Assembly (NCBI RefSeq): GCF_001698125.1
Contig: NZ_CP013854.1
Span: 62,001-126,000 of the forward strand
Direction: 5' to 3'
From: Pseudonocardia sp. HH130630-07
GTDB lineage: Bacteria > Actinomycetota > Actinomycetes > Mycobacteriales > Pseudonocardiaceae
DNA: 64,000 nucleotides
Each line of letters starts with the position of its first letter. Positions within the stretch are counted from its first letter, which is position 1. Shown in pieces: positions 26,264-36,904 of this stretch. Under the pieces are notes generated by a model, which was not told the DNA's origin, did not search any database, and saw nothing but the letters and a program-made list of their open reading frames with translations. The position numbers were made by a program, and so were the translations under genes.

Positions 26264-27688
26264 TCAGGTCAGATCGTCCTCACCCAGGCGGTGCACCCGG
26301 ATCAGGTTGGTCGAACCGACCGTCCCGGGGGGCGAACCGGCCACGATGACGACGAGGTCGCCCGGCTTGAACCGGCCGATCGAGAGGATCGCGTGGTCGA
26401 CCTGGCGGACCATCGCGTCGGTCGAGTCGACCTTGTCGACCAGGAACGTCTCGACGCCCCAGGTCATCGCCAGCTGGCTGCGGACCGCGGCCTCCGGGGT
26501 GAAGGCCAGCAGCGGGAGCCGGGTGTGCAGCCGGGCGAGCCGGCGCACGGTGTCACCGGACTGGGAGAACGCGACCAGCGCGCGGGCGGAGAGCCGCTCG
26601 CCGATGTCGCGCGCGGCGTAGGACAGCACGCCGCGCTTCGTGCGGGGCACGTGGTTGAGCGGGGGAACCGTCGCGGGCCCGGCCTCGACCGCCTCGACGA
26701 TCTCGGCCATCGTCCGGACCGTCTTGATCGGGTACTGGCCGACGCTGGTCTCGCCGGAGAGCATCACGGCGTCGGTGCCGTCGAGGACCGCGTTCGCCAC
26801 GTCCGACGCCTCGGCGCGGGTCGGGCGCGAGCTGGTGATCATCGAGTCCAGCATCTGGGTGGCGACGATGACCGGCTTGGCGTTCTCACGGGCGATCTGC
26901 ACCGCGCGCTTCTGCACCAGCGGCACGTTCTGCAGCGGCAGCTCGACGCCCAGGTCCCCGCGGGCGACCATGATCCCGTCGAACGCCAGGACGACGGCCT
27001 CCAGGTTGTCGACCGCCTCCGGCTTCTCCAGCTTCGCGATGACCGGCACCCGGCCGTAGCCGGAGTCGTCCATGATCTTGTGGACGAGCTCGATGTCGGC
27101 GGGGCTGCGGACGAACGACAGGGCCACCACGTCGACGTGCAGCGACATCGCGAACTCCAGGTCCGCGACGTCCTTCTCCGACAGCGCGGGCACCGAGATG
27201 TTCATGCCGGGCAGCGAGAGGCCCTTGTTGTCCGAGACCGGGCCGCCCTCGGTGACCCGGCAGACGACGTCGTCGTCCTCGATCCCGACCACGCGCAGGC
27301 CGACCTTGCCGTCGTCGACCAGCATCCGGTCGTCGACGCGCGCGTCCCGGGCCAGGCCCTTGTAGGTGGTCGAGACCCGGTCGTGGGTGCCGGGCACGTC
27401 CTCGACGGTGATCCGGACCTCCTCACCGGTCCGCCACTCGCAGGCACCGTCGGCGAACCGGCCGAGCCGGATCTTGGGGCCCTGCAGGTCGGCCAGGATG
27501 CCCACGGCGCGCCCGGTCGCGTCGGCCGCGGCCCGCACCATGTCGTAGACCCGCTTGTGGTCCTCGCGGTCCCCGTGGCTGAAGTTGAGCCGGGCCACGT
27601 CCATCCCGGCGTCGACGAGGTCCCGGATCCGGTCCGGAGTCGCCGTGGCCGGACCGATGGTGCAAACGATCTTGGTTCGACGTGTCAC
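26264..27688 (-). CDS. pyk: Pyruvate kinase
   Basis: Converts phosphoenolpyruvate and ADP to pyruvate and ATP, the last step of glycolysis. The 474-residue protein shows RRTKIVCTIGPAT at the start, MDVARLNFSHGDREDH, the active-site IAKLEKPEAVDNLEAV and IMVARGDLGVELPLQNVP segments, VIVATQMLDSMITSSRPTRAE and DAVMLSGETSVGQYP, and a C-terminal allosteric domain (about 340-474). Length is standard. GTG start at 27688, with the VanZ gene divergent at 27805. Confidence 0.96.
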   Translation of the reverse strand: MTRRTKIVCTIGPATATPDRIRDLVDAGMDVARLNFSHGDREDHKRVYDMVRAAADATGRAVGILADLQGPKIRLGRFADGACEWRTGEEVRITVEDVPGTHDRVSTTYKGLARDARVDDRMLVDDGKVGLRVVGIEDDDVVCRVTEGGPVSDNKGLSLPGMNISVPALSEKDVADLEFAMSLHVDVVALSFVRSPADIELVHKIMDDSGYGRVPVIAKLEKPEAVDNLEAVVLAFDGIMVARGDLGVELPLQNVPLVQKRAVQIARENAKPVIVATQMLDSMITSSRPTRAEASDVANAVLDGTDAVMLSGETSVGQYPIKTVRTMAEIVEAVEAGPATVPPLNHVPRTKRGVLSYAARDIGERLSARALVAFSQSGDTVRRLARLHTRLPLLAFTPEAAVRSQLAMTWGVETFLVDKVDSTDAMVRQVDHAILSIGRFKPGDLVVIVAGSPPGTVGSTNLIRVHRLGEDDLT

Positions 27689-27804
27689 GTGCCCCAGCGT
27701 AACGCCGTACTGGAACGATCAGGTTCCGGGCGCACGGATAATCGGTGACGGTTCGGCCGCGATCCCCGGGCGGGCGCCGAACCGCGGTGGAGGACACTGG
27801 ACGG

Positions 27805-28167
27805 GTGCGCGTCCAGCCGTTCGTCCTCGCGGTCCTGCTGAGCCTGGTGGTGTTGTTCGCGCCCGCCTCCGGGGGGCCGACCGCACCGCCGGGGACCGAC
27901 AAGGTCGTCCACCTGCTGGTGTTCGCGCTGCTCGCCTGGACCGGGCGGACCGCGGGGCTGCGACCGTGGCCGTTGCTGGCCGGGCTCGTCGGTTACGCCG
28001 CCGCGTCGGAGGTCCTGCAGGCGCTGCTGCCGATCGGGCGCAGCGGGGACGTGCTCGACGGCCTGACCGACGTCGCGGGGGCCCTGCTCGGGCTCGGGCT
28101 GTACGCCGCGGCCGGGCGGCTGCGCACCGGTCCCGCCGTGCGCGCCGGGCGCTCCCGGCTGGACTGA
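27805..28167 (+). CDS. VanZ-like membrane protein
   Basis: A small integral membrane protein of about 120 residues with VanZ-like topology. Hydrophobic segments are QPFVLAVLLSLVVLFAP, VVHLLVFALLAWTGRTAG, PWPLLAGLVGYAAASEVLQA and a final GLTDVAGALLGLGLYAAAG; the DKVVHLLVF and SEVLQALLP motifs with GDVLDGLTDVAGALLG match the VanZ domain. Function is not established; family members have been linked to lipoglycopeptide resistance. The GTG at 27805 begins at the first membrane segment with GGAGG upstream; a GTG at 27745 would add 20 polar residues. Confidence 0.75.
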   Translation: MRVQPFVLAVLLSLVVLFAPASGGPTAPPGTDKVVHLLVFALLAWTGRTAGLRPWPLLAGLVGYAAASEVLQALLPIGRSGDVLDGLTDVAGALLGLGLYAAAGRLRTGPAVRAGRSRLD

Positions 28168-28189
28168 TCCGGCCGGGCCGGCGGGCGGC

Positions 28190-29212
28190 TCAGTCCCCGG
28201 AGGGGCGGGCCGCGACGTCGGCGAACCGGGCCAGGGTGCCCGCGATCGCCGAGGTGTAGCGCCCCAGCTTGACCCGGTCGACGTTGTCGACGGTGTCGCA
28301 CGCCGAGTGGTAGCAGCCGTCGTAGACCTCCCCGGCGGTGCCGCCCCAGGCGTCGGCCTGCGCCGCGGTCTTGGTGTCGGCGTCACCGGTGACCGCGCCG
28401 GCGGTCGGGATCCCGGCCTCGACGAACGGCGCGTCGTCGTCGCCCACGAACGGCACCCGCTCGGCCGTCACGCCGGTCCGTGCGAGCTCCTCACCGAGCG
28501 CGGCGGCGACCGTCCCGGAACCGGGCGGGCCGGTCTCCTCCTCGTCGTCGCCGGTGCCGCCCTGGACGAAGTAGCCGCCGTTGGGCGAGCCCAGCATGTC
28601 CGCGTTGAGGTAGAGCAGGTGCGCGCCCCGCTCGGTCCGGGACAGGCCCTCGACGTAGCCCGTCGAGCCCTGCAGGTCGTCCTCCTCCGACCCCCAGAAC
28701 CCGAAGGCGACGGTGTTGCGGGTGCCCGGCTCGGACCCGAGCCGCTCGGCGGTCTCGAGCAGCGCCGCGACGCCGGTGCCGTCGTCGTTGATGCCCGGGC
28801 CCTCCGGGACCGAGTCCAGGTGCGCCCCGGCGAGCACGATCGCCGCGGGGTCCCCGCCCCGGGTGCGCGCCACGACGTTGCGCAGCTCGCGACCGTCCCC
28901 GGCGTCGTAGACCGGGGTGTCGACCTGGTAGCCGGCGGCGCGGAGCACACCGGCGACGTAGTCGACCGAGCGGTCGTAGCCCGGGGTGCCGGAGGCCCGG
29001 GTCCCGCCGTTCTCGTCGGCGATGCGCTGCAGCGCGTCCAGGTGTGCCGTGGTGCCCTGCTCGGTGGTCGCCACCGCGACCCGGCGGGCCAGCTCGCCGA
29101 CCGGCGGAGGCGGGGCGGACGACGGGGCCGCGGCCGCGCCGCACCCGGCGACCGCCGTCACGACCAGCACGGCGAGCGCCGTGCCGAACCTGTGCCGCAG
29201 CTGCGATCCCAT
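28190..29212 (-). CDS. Secreted lipoprotein M28 metallopeptidase
   Basis: A 340-residue zinc aminopeptidase of family M28. Residues 1-24 are a lipoprotein signal (TALAVLVVTAVAGC, lipobox Cys24). Metal ligands appear in order: LAGAHLDSVPEGPG (His, Asp), GINDDGTGVAA (Asp), GFWGSEEDDLQGS (catalytic Glu), LNADMLGSPN (Asp) and the final His in YHSACDTVDN. It should be anchored outside the membrane and release N-terminal residues from peptides. ATG at 29212 was chosen because it directly precedes the signal; a further upstream GTG at 29254 adds Arg-rich residues. It is convergent with the VanZ gene. Confidence 0.9.
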   Translation of the reverse strand: MGSQLRHRFGTALAVLVVTAVAGCGAAAAPSSAPPPPVGELARRVAVATTEQGTTAHLDALQRIADENGGTRASGTPGYDRSVDYVAGVLRAAGYQVDTPVYDAGDGRELRNVVARTRGGDPAAIVLAGAHLDSVPEGPGINDDGTGVAALLETAERLGSEPGTRNTVAFGFWGSEEDDLQGSTGYVEGLSRTERGAHLLYLNADMLGSPNGGYFVQGGTGDDEEETGPPGSGTVAAALGEELARTGVTAERVPFVGDDDAPFVEAGIPTAGAVTGDADTKTAAQADAWGGTAGEVYDGCYHSACDTVDNVDRVKLGRYTSAIAGTLARFADVAARPSGD

Positions 29213-29320
29213 CCGGCGATCCCCCCGTCCGACGTACCGGCTCCCACCGTGCACCGGTCGAGGTGTGTTCGCAGCCGGTGGCCGTCCGGTTCAGTGCCGG
29301 TCGGTGCCGGTCGGTGCCGG

Positions 29321-29965
29321 TCAGCGGCGCGGCTGCTCGCTCGGCCCCACGTGGTCGGCGAGCCACTCGGCCAGCGGCCGCGCCGCCCGCCACACCGTCC
29401 GCACCCGGTCCCGGGCCCGCGGTCCGTGCAGCACGTCGTCCGGCGGCCACCGCCGGGACACGTACAGGCCCTTGTGCCGCAGCAGGTCCAGCCGCGGATG
29501 GTCCGGATCGGTGCCGCGCGGGCGGGTCTTGAGGGTCTCGCCGGCGACCTCCAGGCCGTCCGCCCCCGCCGCGACCAGGCGCTCGCGCAGGTCCTCCCCG
29601 CGCCGTTCGTCGTCGACCGCGGTGCGGTACCTGGCCACCTGGTCCGGCGCCATGACGTAGTAGCCGGCGGCGGCCATCAGGCCGTCCGGCCCGACCTCGA
29701 CGTAGAACGGGGCCGCGAAGCCGCCGCAGTGCGTCTTGTACGGCGTCTTGTCCGCGGCGAACCGCACGTCCCGGTACGGCCGGAAGACCTTGCCCGGGCC
29801 GAACTCCGGTTCGAGATCGGCGAGCAGGGCGAGCATCGGCGCCCGGACGTCCCGCTCGTAGGTCTCGCGGTTGTCGGTCCAGTAGGCGCGGGAGTTGTCG
29901 GCGAGCAGGCCGTCGTAGAACTCGACGGCCGCGTCACCGAAGCCGCCGAACGCGCTGCGGCTCAC
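29321..29965 (-). CDS. DUF2461 domain protein
   Basis: A 214-residue conserved protein of the DUF2461/TIGR02453 family with unknown function. Typical elements are [60 protein letters not shown] and [19 protein letters not shown]. The GTG start overlaps the lgt stop (GTGA, 29962-29965), so it is translated together with lgt. A short tandem of GTGCCGGTCG units lies just after its stop (about 29290-29315). Confidence 0.85.
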   Translation of the reverse strand: MSRSAFGGFGDAAVEFYDGLLADNSRAYWTDNRETYERDVRAPMLALLADLEPEFGPGKVFRPYRDVRFAADKTPYKTHCGGFAAPFYVEVGPDGLMAAAGYYVMAPDQVARYRTAVDDERRGEDLRERLVAAGADGLEVAGETLKTRPRGTDPDHPRLDLLRHKGLYVSRRWPPDDVLHGPRARDRVRTVWRAARPLAEWLADHVGPSEQPRR

Positions 29966-30957
29966 GCGTCCTCGCGGCGTACCGGATCGCCGGTGGGCTC
30001 GCCGTCCCGGGTCGGCCCCGCGTCCGGCGGTGGCTCGGACCCGGCCTCCGCCGGGCCGGGATCCGGGTCCGGGTCGGCCTGCTGGAAGTCCTCCCGGCCC
30101 CTCGGGGCGACCACCAGGTAGACCACGGCGGCGAGGAAGACCACGACCGAGACGACGACGTTGATCCGCAGGTCACCGAACACCCGGGTGGCCGGGTCGG
30201 TGCGCATCAGCTCGATGAAGAACCGGCCCAGCGTGTAGCCCGCGACGTAGACCGCGAACGCACGCCCGTGCCCGAGCCGGAACCACCGGTCGGCGAGCAC
30301 CACGACCACGGCCACCGCGAGGTTCCACAGCAGCTCGTACAGGAACGTCGGGTGCACCACCGCGATCGGCGTCGGGTCGAGCACGACCCCGCCGATCGGG
30401 TCCTCCAGGCCGGTGGCCGGATCGACCCGGCGGTAGATCTCCAGGCCCCACGGCAGCGTGGTCGGGCCGCCGTAGAGCTCCTGGTTGAACCAGTTGCCGA
30501 GCCGGCCGATCGCCTGCGCGACGATGATGCCCGGCGCGACCGCGTCGGCGAACACCGGCAGCGGGACGCCGAGGCGGCGGCAGCCGATCCAGGCGCCGAC
30601 CCCGCCGAGCGCGACCGCGCCCCAGATGCCGAGGCCGCCGTTCCAGATCTCCAGCGCGCCCCACGGGTCGCCGCCGGGCCCGAAGTAGGTCCGCCAGTCG
30701 GTCGCGACGTGGTAGAGCCGCCCGCCGAGCAGACCGAACGGGACCGCCCAGACGGCGACGTCCAGCACCGTCCCCGGCCGTCCGCCGCGGGCGACCAGCC
30801 GCTTCTCACCCCACCACAGCGCCACCGCGATCCCGGCGACGATGCAGAGCGCGTACGCCCGGATCGGGATCGGGCCGAGGTGCCAGACACCGCGGTCCGG
30901 GCTCGGGATCGCCGCGAGCGCGGTGCCGGCCGACGCGACGACGGAGGCGGTGAGCAC
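29962..30957 (-). CDS. lgt: Prolipoprotein diacylglyceryl transferase
   Basis: Transfers diacylglycerol from phosphatidylglycerol to the lipobox cysteine of prolipoproteins at the cytoplasmic membrane. A 331-residue polytopic protein: [34 protein letters not shown] segment, the hallmark [20 protein letters not shown] (essential Arg/Asn region) and [14 protein letters not shown], then [20 protein letters not shown]. The last 55 residues are a hydrophilic Asp/Pro-rich tail. GTG start at 30957, 3 bp after trpC stop. In M. tuberculosis trpB and trpA lie between trpC and lgt; here they do not. Confidence 0.94.
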   Translation of the reverse strand: MLTASVVASAGTALAAIPSPDRGVWHLGPIPIRAYALCIVAGIAVALWWGEKRLVARGGRPGTVLDVAVWAVPFGLLGGRLYHVATDWRTYFGPGGDPWGALEIWNGGLGIWGAVALGGVGAWIGCRRLGVPLPVFADAVAPGIIVAQAIGRLGNWFNQELYGGPTTLPWGLEIYRRVDPATGLEDPIGGVVLDPTPIAVVHPTFLYELLWNLAVAVVVVLADRWFRLGHGRAFAVYVAGYTLGRFFIELMRTDPATRVFGDLRINVVVSVVVFLAAVVYLVVAPRGREDFQQADPDPDPGPAEAGSEPPPDAGPTRDGEPTGDPVRREDA

Positions 30958-30960
30958 GGC

Positions 30961-31866
30961 TCAGGCGCCGGAACGGCTGCAGGACGGGTGGAATCCGGCC
31001 GCGACCAGCCCGCGGACCGCCGACGCCGGGTCACCGCTGGTGACGAGCCCCTCGCCGACGAGCACCGCATCGGCGCCCCAGCCCGCGTAGGTCAGCAGGT
31101 CACCGGGACCACGGACACCGGACTCCGCCACCTTGATGACGTTCGAGGGCAGGCCCGGCGCGATCTCGCCGAACACCGAGCGGTTGACCTCGAGCGTGTG
31201 CAGGTTGCGCGAGTTGACCCCGATCAGCGAGGCCCCGGCCTCCAGCGCGCGGTCGCACTCCTCCTCGGTGTGCACCTCGACCAGCGGCGTCATCCCGAGG
31301 GACTCGACGCGGTCGAGCAGCGAGGCGAGCACCGGCTGCTCCAGCGCGGCGACGATCAGCAGCACGACGTCCGCACCGTGCGCCCTGGCCTCGTGCACCT
31401 GGTACGGGGTGACGATGAAGTCCTTGCGCAGCAACGGCACGTCGACCCGGGCCCGGACGGCGTCGAAGTCGGCGAGCGAGCCGCCGAACCGCCGCTGCTC
31501 GGTGAGCACGCTGATCACCCGGGCGCCGCCGTCGGCGTAGGTCGCGGCCAGGTCGGCCGGGTCCGGGATGTCGGCCAGCACACCCTTGGACGGGCTGGAC
31601 CGCTTGACCTCGGCGATCACGCCGACGCCCGGCTCGCGCAGCGCGGCCATCGCGTCCCGGGGCGCCGCCGCGGCCGCGGCGCGCCGCTTGATCTCGGTGA
31701 AGTCGACGGCCTTCTCGCGCTCGGCGAGGTCCTCACGGACCCCCGCCACGATGGAGTCGAGGACGCTCGGCGTGCCACCGGCCCCGTTCTGCTGTCCCGC
31801 AGTGCCCGCCGTGCCCACCGTCTCGCGTCCCCCTCCGGTTCGCGCGTCGTCGCTCGTCGAGGTCAT
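30961..31866 (-). CDS. trpC: Indole-3-glycerol-phosphate synthase
   Basis: Fourth pathway step in tryptophan synthesis, closing the indole ring. The 301-residue protein has [37 protein letters not shown] (catalytic Lys), [52 protein letters not shown] and [14 protein letters not shown] segments in normal order. About 35 extra Gly/Thr-rich residues precede the fold. I chose the ATG at 31866 because GGGAG lies at good spacing and it follows the upstream stop by one base. The C-terminus is intact although trpBA are missing next to it. Confidence 0.95.
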   Translation of the reverse strand: MTSTSDDARTGGGRETVGTAGTAGQQNGAGGTPSVLDSIVAGVREDLAEREKAVDFTEIKRRAAAAAAPRDAMAALREPGVGVIAEVKRSSPSKGVLADIPDPADLAATYADGGARVISVLTEQRRFGGSLADFDAVRARVDVPLLRKDFIVTPYQVHEARAHGADVVLLIVAALEQPVLASLLDRVESLGMTPLVEVHTEEECDRALEAGASLIGVNSRNLHTLEVNRSVFGEIAPGLPSNVIKVAESGVRGPGDLLTYAGWGADAVLVGEGLVTSGDPASAVRGLVAAGFHPSCSRSGA

Positions 31867-31867
31867 G

Positions 31868-32584
31868 CTAGTTCTCCCTCTCGTGTGGCCCGACGGTCGG
31901 GTCGCCGCCCTCGTCGAGACGTTCCCAGGCCGCCCGGTCCGGATCCTGCTCGGTGGTCGGCCCCGGCGCACCGGGTGCCGAGTAGCGGGCGCCCAGGCGG
32001 GGCAGCCGCCGCTCGCGGACCACCAGGACGACCGCCGCGGCCAGCGCGACGATCCCGCCGGCCACCGCGAGCCACGGCCACGCCGTCGCCGTCACCGGCC
32101 CGGCGCCCTGCGGCGCGTTCGGCGCGGTCAGCCCGGCCCGGGCGGAGGCGAGCTCCACCGGCGTCGGCGGCACGGCGAGCAGCCGCAGCGTCAGCCCGGC
32201 CGCGGCCACACCGGCCAGCGCGACCACGCCGCCGAGCAGCCGGCGGGCGATCCCGGACAGGGCCACCAGCGCGGCGACGGCCGCGACCAGCAGCGCCGCG
32301 ACCGCCGTCACCACCGGCTGCAGCTGGGCCCCGGTCGCCGACGCCTCCACGGTGCCCCGGGTCGCGGTCGGCACGTCGACGACGAACCACGCCGACGACC
32401 CGGACCCCCACAGCGCCGCCGCGGCGGCCAGCAGCCCGGCCACGACCACGCCGAACGCCCGCCGGTCGGTGCGGGCGGCCACGTCCACCGGGACCGGCGT
32501 CCCGGCCGGGTCCGCCGACCCCGCCGACCCCGTAGTCCCGGACGGCTCCGCCGACCCCGCTGTCCCGGACGGCTCCGCCGTCAC
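31868..32584 (-). CDS. Tryptophan-biosynthesis-associated membrane protein (TIGR02234 family)
   Basis: A 238-residue integral membrane protein found between trpE and trpC in many actinobacteria (Rv1610 position). It has a Pro/Thr/Ser-rich start, then four hydrophobic segments: [62 protein letters not shown] and [20 protein letters not shown], with a WFVVD motif after the first. Function is unknown. Its GTG start overlaps the trpE stop (GTGA), and trpC starts one base after its stop, so the three are coupled. Confidence 0.85.
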   Translation of the reverse strand: MTAEPSGTAGSAEPSGTTGSAGSADPAGTPVPVDVAARTDRRAFGVVVAGLLAAAAALWGSGSSAWFVVDVPTATRGTVEASATGAQLQPVVTAVAALLVAAVAALVALSGIARRLLGGVVALAGVAAAGLTLRLLAVPPTPVELASARAGLTAPNAPQGAGPVTATAWPWLAVAGGIVALAAAVVLVVRERRLPRLGARYSAPGAPGPTTEQDPDRAAWERLDEGGDPTVGPHEREN

Positions 32585-34158
32585 CGGTGGTCCTCCGGCG
32601 GGCGCAGCGACCCCGCCGCCGCCACCGCGGACAGCACCGCGCGGGCCTTGTTCAGGCACTCGGTGTCCTCGGCGTCGGGGTCGGAGTCGGCGACGATCCC
32701 GCCGCCCGCCTGCACGTACGCCGTGCCGTTGCGGATCAGCGCGGTGCGGATGGCGATCGCGGTGTCGGCGTTGCCGGCGAAGTCGAGGTAGCCCACGATG
32801 CCGCCGTACTGCCCGCGGCGGGTCGGCTCCAGCCGGTCGATGACCTGCATGGCACGGACCTTCGGCGCGCCGGACAGGGTCCCGGCCGGGAAGCAGGCGA
32901 GGACGGCGTCGAACGCGGTCCGGCCCCGGCGCAGCAGGCCGGTGACCGTCGACACCAGGTGCATGACGTGGCTGTAGCGCTCGATCTCGAAGAAGTCGCG
33001 CACGGTCACGGTGCCCGGTTCGCAGACCCGGCCGAGGTCGTTGCGGCCGAGGTCGACCAGCATGAGGTGCTCCGCGCGCTCCTTCTCGTCGCCGCGCAGG
33101 TCCTTCTCCAGCTGCCGGTCCTCCTCCTCGTCCGCGCCGCGCCAGCGGGTCCCGGCGATCGGGTGCGTGGTCGCACGGCCGTCGAGCACGGTGACCAGCG
33201 CCTCCGGGCTGGACCCGACGATGGAGAACGGCGCGCCACCGGCCGCGTCGGTGAGACTGAGCAGGTACATGTACGGGCTCGGGTTGGTGGTGCGCAGCAC
33301 CCGGTACACCTCGAGCGGATCGGCGTCGCAGGCCATCTCGAACCGCTGCGAGAGCACGATCTGGAACGCCTCGCCGGCCCGGATCTGCTCCTTCGCGTCC
33401 TCGATGGCGGCGTGGTGCTCGGCCTTCGTGCGGCGCCGGACGAACTCCGGCTCGCCCGGCTGGTACACCGCCACCGACGACGGCGCCGCCGCGCCCAGCT
33501 CCGCGGTCATCCGGTCCAGCCGGGCGACGGCGTCGTCGTAGGCCGCGTCGACGCGCTCGTCGGAGGCGTCCCAGTTGATCGCGTTCGCGATGAGGGTGAC
33601 CGTGCCCTCGTGGTGGTCGAGCGCGGCGAGATCGGTCGCCAGCAGCATCACCAGCTCGGGCAGGGCCAGGTCGCCGACGGCGGGGTCGTCGGGATCGGCG
33701 ATCCGCTCGACACGGCGGACGACGTCGTAGCCCAGGTAGCCGACCATGCCGCCGGTCAGCGGGGGCAGCCCGGGCAGCGGCTCGGAGTGCAGCTCGGTGA
33801 CGACCGTCCGCAGCGCCTCGAGCGGGTCACCGCCGGTCGGCATGCCCTCGGGCACCTCGCCGGTCCAGCGCAGCTCGCCGTCCACCGCGGTGAGCGCGGC
33901 GGCGCTGCGGGCCCCGACGAACGACCAGCGCGACCAGGACCGCCCGTTCTCCGCCGACTCCAGCAGGAACGTCCCCGGACGCCCGGCGGCCAGCTTGCGG
34001 TAGACGCCCACCGGCGTCTCGTCGTCGGCCAGCAGGCGGCGGGTCAGCGGGATCACCCGGTGCGCACGCGCGAGTTCGCGGAACTCCGCACGACTCGGGC
34101 TCACCGCTCCGAGCGCGGCGGCCGTCGGGGCGGGAGTGGTGCCGGGCACTGCGGTCAT
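32581..34158 (-). CDS. trpE: Anthranilate synthase component I
   Basis: Makes anthranilate from chorismate, the first committed step to tryptophan. The 525-residue protein has the N-terminal [20 protein letters not shown] segment with the Trp-feedback LLES motif, then the chorismate-binding domain: [101 protein letters not shown] and [10 protein letters not shown]. The ATG at 34158 is placed 10 nt after a GGGGAG; an ATG at 34167 is an alternative. No attenuator is seen in the 48-bp gap to the divergent TetR gene. Confidence 0.95.
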   Translation of the reverse strand: MTAVPGTTPAPTAAALGAVSPSRAEFRELARAHRVIPLTRRLLADDETPVGVYRKLAAGRPGTFLLESAENGRSWSRWSFVGARSAAALTAVDGELRWTGEVPEGMPTGGDPLEALRTVVTELHSEPLPGLPPLTGGMVGYLGYDVVRRVERIADPDDPAVGDLALPELVMLLATDLAALDHHEGTVTLIANAINWDASDERVDAAYDDAVARLDRMTAELGAAAPSSVAVYQPGEPEFVRRRTKAEHHAAIEDAKEQIRAGEAFQIVLSQRFEMACDADPLEVYRVLRTTNPSPYMYLLSLTDAAGGAPFSIVGSSPEALVTVLDGRATTHPIAGTRWRGADEEEDRQLEKDLRGDEKERAEHLMLVDLGRNDLGRVCEPGTVTVRDFFEIERYSHVMHLVSTVTGLLRRGRTAFDAVLACFPAGTLSGAPKVRAMQVIDRLEPTRRGQYGGIVGYLDFAGNADTAIAIRTALIRNGTAYVQAGGGIVADSDPDAEDTECLNKARAVLSAVAAAGSLRPPEDHR

Positions 34159-34206
34159 GACGGTCATTCTCCCCGAGATGTGACGGGCACCGGCGCCCGG
34201 GTGAAG

Positions 34207-34866
34207 ATGGACCCCGTGACCGACCCCGCGGCCGACGCCCCGTCCGAACCGGCCCGCCCGCCCCGGCGCCGGGGGCGCCGCTCGGGCGGCACCGACACCC
34301 GCGCGGCGTTGCTCGCGGCGGCCGGCACCGAGTTCGCCGAACACGGCTACGAGCGGGCCACCGTGCGCCGGATCGCCGACCGGGCCGGGGTCGACCCGGC
34401 CATGGTCAACCACTGGTTCGGCGGCAAGGACAACCTGTTCGTCGCCACCCTGGAGCTGGAGGTCGACCCGGCCGCCGTGCGGGCCGACGTGCTGAGCGGC
34501 GGTGCCGCGGACATCGGCGGGCGGGTGGTGCACCGCTTCCTCACGGTGTGGGACTCCGCCGGCGACGGCGGCGCGATGGCCGCGATGCTGCGCAGCGTGG
34601 CCGGGCACGACTTCGCCGCCCGGATGCTGCGCGAGTTCGTCACCCGGGTGATCCTCGTGCCGGTCACCGACCGGTTCTCCCCGGACCGGCGGGCCGAGCG
34701 CGGTGCGCTGGTGGCGTCGCAGCTGATCGGGCTCGGGATGATGCGGTACGTGGTGCGGATGGAGCCGGTGGCCTCGGCGTCCCGCGAGCAGCTGGTCGCC
34801 ACGATCGGCCCGACCGTCCAGCGTTACCTCACCGGGGACCTCGGGTCGACGAACCCGGAGGAGTAG
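34207..34866 (+). CDS. TetR/AcrR family transcriptional regulator
   Basis: A 219-residue repressor-type protein. The N-terminal helix-turn-helix (about residues 30-78) reads [20 protein letters not shown] then [21 protein letters not shown] and GGKDNLF, standard for TetR. The remainder is a helical ligand-binding and dimerisation domain with a C-terminal segment typical of the TetR_C 'Psq/AefR-like' group, but no ligand can be named. It is divergent from trpE with a 48-bp gap, so control of trpE or of itself is possible. Its last 43 bp overlap the end of the convergent response regulator gene. Confidence 0.88.
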   Translation: MDPVTDPAADAPSEPARPPRRRGRRSGGTDTRAALLAAAGTEFAEHGYERATVRRIADRAGVDPAMVNHWFGGKDNLFVATLELEVDPAAVRADVLSGGAADIGGRVVHRFLTVWDSAGDGGAMAAMLRSVAGHDFAARMLREFVTRVILVPVTDRFSPDRRAERGALVASQLIGLGMMRYVVRMEPVASASREQLVATIGPTVQRYLTGDLGSTNPEE

Positions 34867-35480
34867 GCCGCGACGACGGCCTGGGTCCGGTCCCGCGAGC
34901 CGGTCTTGGCCAGGATCCCGGCGACGTGGGTCTTCACCGTCTCCACCCCGAGGTGCAGCTCGGCGGCGATCTCGGCGTTGGACAGCCCACGGGCCATCAG
35001 CCGCAGCACCTCGTCCTCCCGGCCGGTCAGCCCGGCCCCGGCGAGCCGGTCGCCGCCGCCGGGGGCGAACCCCGCGACCAGCTCCCGGATCGCGGCCGGG
35101 AACAGCAGCGACTCCCCCGCAGCGATCGTGTGCACGGCGCGCACGACCTCCCGCGGCGGGGTGCGCTTGAGCAGGAACCCCGACGCCCCGGTGCGCAGCG
35201 CGTCGTAGACGTAGCGGTCGTGACCGAACGTGGTCAGCACCAGCACCCGCGGCGGGTCCGGGCGGCGCAGCAGCGCCCGGGTGGCGGTGATGCCGTCGAC
35301 CGCGGGCATCCGGACGTCCATCAGCACGACGTCCGGCCGGTGCAGGGCGACCAGGCCGGGCACCTCGGCGCCGTCCGCGGCCTCGCCGAGCACGTCGATG
35401 CCCGGGTCGGCGCCGAGCACCGCACGCAGTCCGGCCCGGACCAGCTCCTCGTCGTCGACCAGCACCACCCCGACCGTCAT
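34824..35480 (-). CDS. LuxR/NarL-type response regulator
   Basis: A 218-residue response regulator. The receiver (about 1-120) has the acidic pair in VVLVDDEEL, the phospho-acceptor Asp55 in [13 protein letters not shown] and the conserved Lys in [13 protein letters not shown]. The C-terminal LuxR helix-turn-helix is [20 protein letters not shown] then [20 protein letters not shown]. It is encoded with the histidine kinase upstream through an ATGA overlap, forming a two-component system. The target may be the divergent membrane protein gene at 36905 or the pair itself. Confidence 0.93.
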   Translation of the reverse strand: MTVGVVLVDDEELVRAGLRAVLGADPGIDVLGEAADGAEVPGLVALHRPDVVLMDVRMPAVDGITATRALLRRPDPPRVLVLTTFGHDRYVYDALRTGASGFLLKRTPPREVVRAVHTIAAGESLLFPAAIRELVAGFAPGGGDRLAGAGLTGREDEVLRLMARGLSNAEIAAELHLGVETVKTHVAGILAKTGSRDRTQAVVAAYSSGFVDPRSPVR

Positions 35481-36796
35481 GCGTGCGCCCCGCCCCTCTC
35501 CCGTTCCGTCCCGGCGGGCCCCGGTCCGGTCCGCGGCCCACCGGGCACCGTCGCCCGGACCACCCAGCGCCCGTCGCCGTCCGGGCCCGCGGTGTAGCTG
35601 CCCCCGAGCAGGGACACCCGCTCCCGGGCGCCGGTCAGGCCGCGCCCGTGCCGGACGCGGCCCCGGCGGGCGACCGTGTTGACGACCGTCAGGTCCAGAC
35701 CGTCCGGGGTGCGCCGCAGCCGCAGCGTCACCGGTCCCGGTCCGGCGTGCCGCAACGCGTTGGTCAGGGACTCCTGCACCAGCCGGTACGCCTCCCGGGA
35801 GACCACCGCGGGCAGGCCGGGGGCCGGGTCGGTCTCGGCGTGCAGGTCGAGACCGGCCGCCCGGGCGCCGTCGAACAGGCCACCGAGGTGCTCGAGATCG
35901 CGCACCGGCCCCGGGCCGCCCCCGCCGCCGGTGTCGTCCGGTCCGTCGGCGCGGTCCTCGTCGTCGTTCAGCAGGCCGAGGACGTGGTCGAGATCGTCGA
36001 GGGCGGCGCGGCCGGTGTCGGCGATCGCGGCGAGTGCCCGGCGGGCGAACTCCGGGTCGCTGTGCAGCAGCTCGGCCGCCGCTCCGGCCTGCAGGGTGGT
36101 GACGGTCAGCGCGTGACCGACCGAGTCGTGCAGCTCCCGGGCCAGCCGGGCGCGTTCGGCCTGCCGGTCGGCCCGCCGCCGGGCGTGTTCCAGCCGGGCG
36201 GCCAGCGCGATCGCCTGCCGCTGCCGCGGCCCCGGCCCGAGCAGCCGCGGGGCGAGCCGGGCCTGCCCGGCACCGGCCGCGGCGAGCCCGCCGGCCAGCA
36301 GGGGGACCAGCAGCAGCCCCACCGGCGGCGTCCACCAGGCGCCGGGACCGGTGGGCAGTGGCGGCAGCGACTGCCACGGCGCGATCAGCATCGACGCGGC
36401 CACCGGCAGCAGGTAGAGCACCGCGGCCCCCGCCACGACCCCCGTGGCCGCGCACAGCCCCAGCCACACCGCGGCGCGGCAGCGGTCGGCGAACGGGACC
36501 CGGTGGTCGAGGAGGTCGCCGGGCCCGGGCGGGTCCGGGAGGTCCGCGTCGAGCAGCGTGCGGGCGGCGGCGACCAGCAGCTCGCGCACTCCGGGCAGCA
36601 CCGTGACCGCGATCCCGACGACGACCGCCGCGCCGGCCAGCAGCAGCACCGCGCCCGTCCCGATCCCCTGCACCGCGGTGCGGGCGAGCAGCCAGCCCGC
36701 AGCCAGGTACGGCAGCGCGACGACCGTGCCCAGCAGCACGTGGAGCACCCGGCGGTAGGTCGCCGGCTCCGTCGTCCACCGCAGCCGTCCGGTCAC
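35477..36796 (-). CDS. Sensor histidine kinase (NarL-type system)
   Basis: A 439-residue membrane kinase of the HisKA_3 class. The N-terminal half has four to five hydrophobic segments, two near residues 10-65 and more at about 105-175. The dimerisation helix carries the phospho-accepting His223 in [16 protein letters not shown]. The ATPase domain includes [20 protein letters not shown] (N box) and [20 protein letters not shown] (G box). It is the likely partner of the overlapping response regulator. The signal is unknown. Confidence 0.9.
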   Translation of the reverse strand: MTGRLRWTTEPATYRRVLHVLLGTVVALPYLAAGWLLARTAVQGIGTGAVLLLAGAAVVVGIAVTVLPGVRELLVAAARTLLDADLPDPPGPGDLLDHRVPFADRCRAAVWLGLCAATGVVAGAAVLYLLPVAASMLIAPWQSLPPLPTGPGAWWTPPVGLLLVPLLAGGLAAAGAGQARLAPRLLGPGPRQRQAIALAARLEHARRRADRQAERARLARELHDSVGHALTVTTLQAGAAAELLHSDPEFARRALAAIADTGRAALDDLDHVLGLLNDDEDRADGPDDTGGGGGPGPVRDLEHLGGLFDGARAAGLDLHAETDPAPGLPAVVSREAYRLVQESLTNALRHAGPGPVTLRLRRTPDGLDLTVVNTVARRGRVRHGRGLTGARERVSLLGGSYTAGPDGDGRWVVRATVPGGPRTGPGPAGTERERGGAHA

Positions 36797-36831
36797 GACG
36801 ACGATCGTCGCAGAGTCCCGGCCACCACCGG

Positions 36832-36847
36832 TCCCCCGCGCGGGGGA
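36832..36847. promoter_or_regulatory. Perfect palindrome between a two-component operon and a divergent gene
   Basis: TCCCCCGCGCGGGGGA is a perfect 16-bp palindrome in the 108-bp divergent gap, 36 bp upstream of the kinase start. A further GTCCCCCCGCGGGCGGG follows. The site is well placed for the response regulator encoded alongside; this is an inference. Confidence 0.4.
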
Positions 36848-36904
36848 GCCGGTCCCCCCGCGGGCGGGAGCCGCCGCGGTCCGGAGCCGCGCAGGCTCTC
36901 CGGC

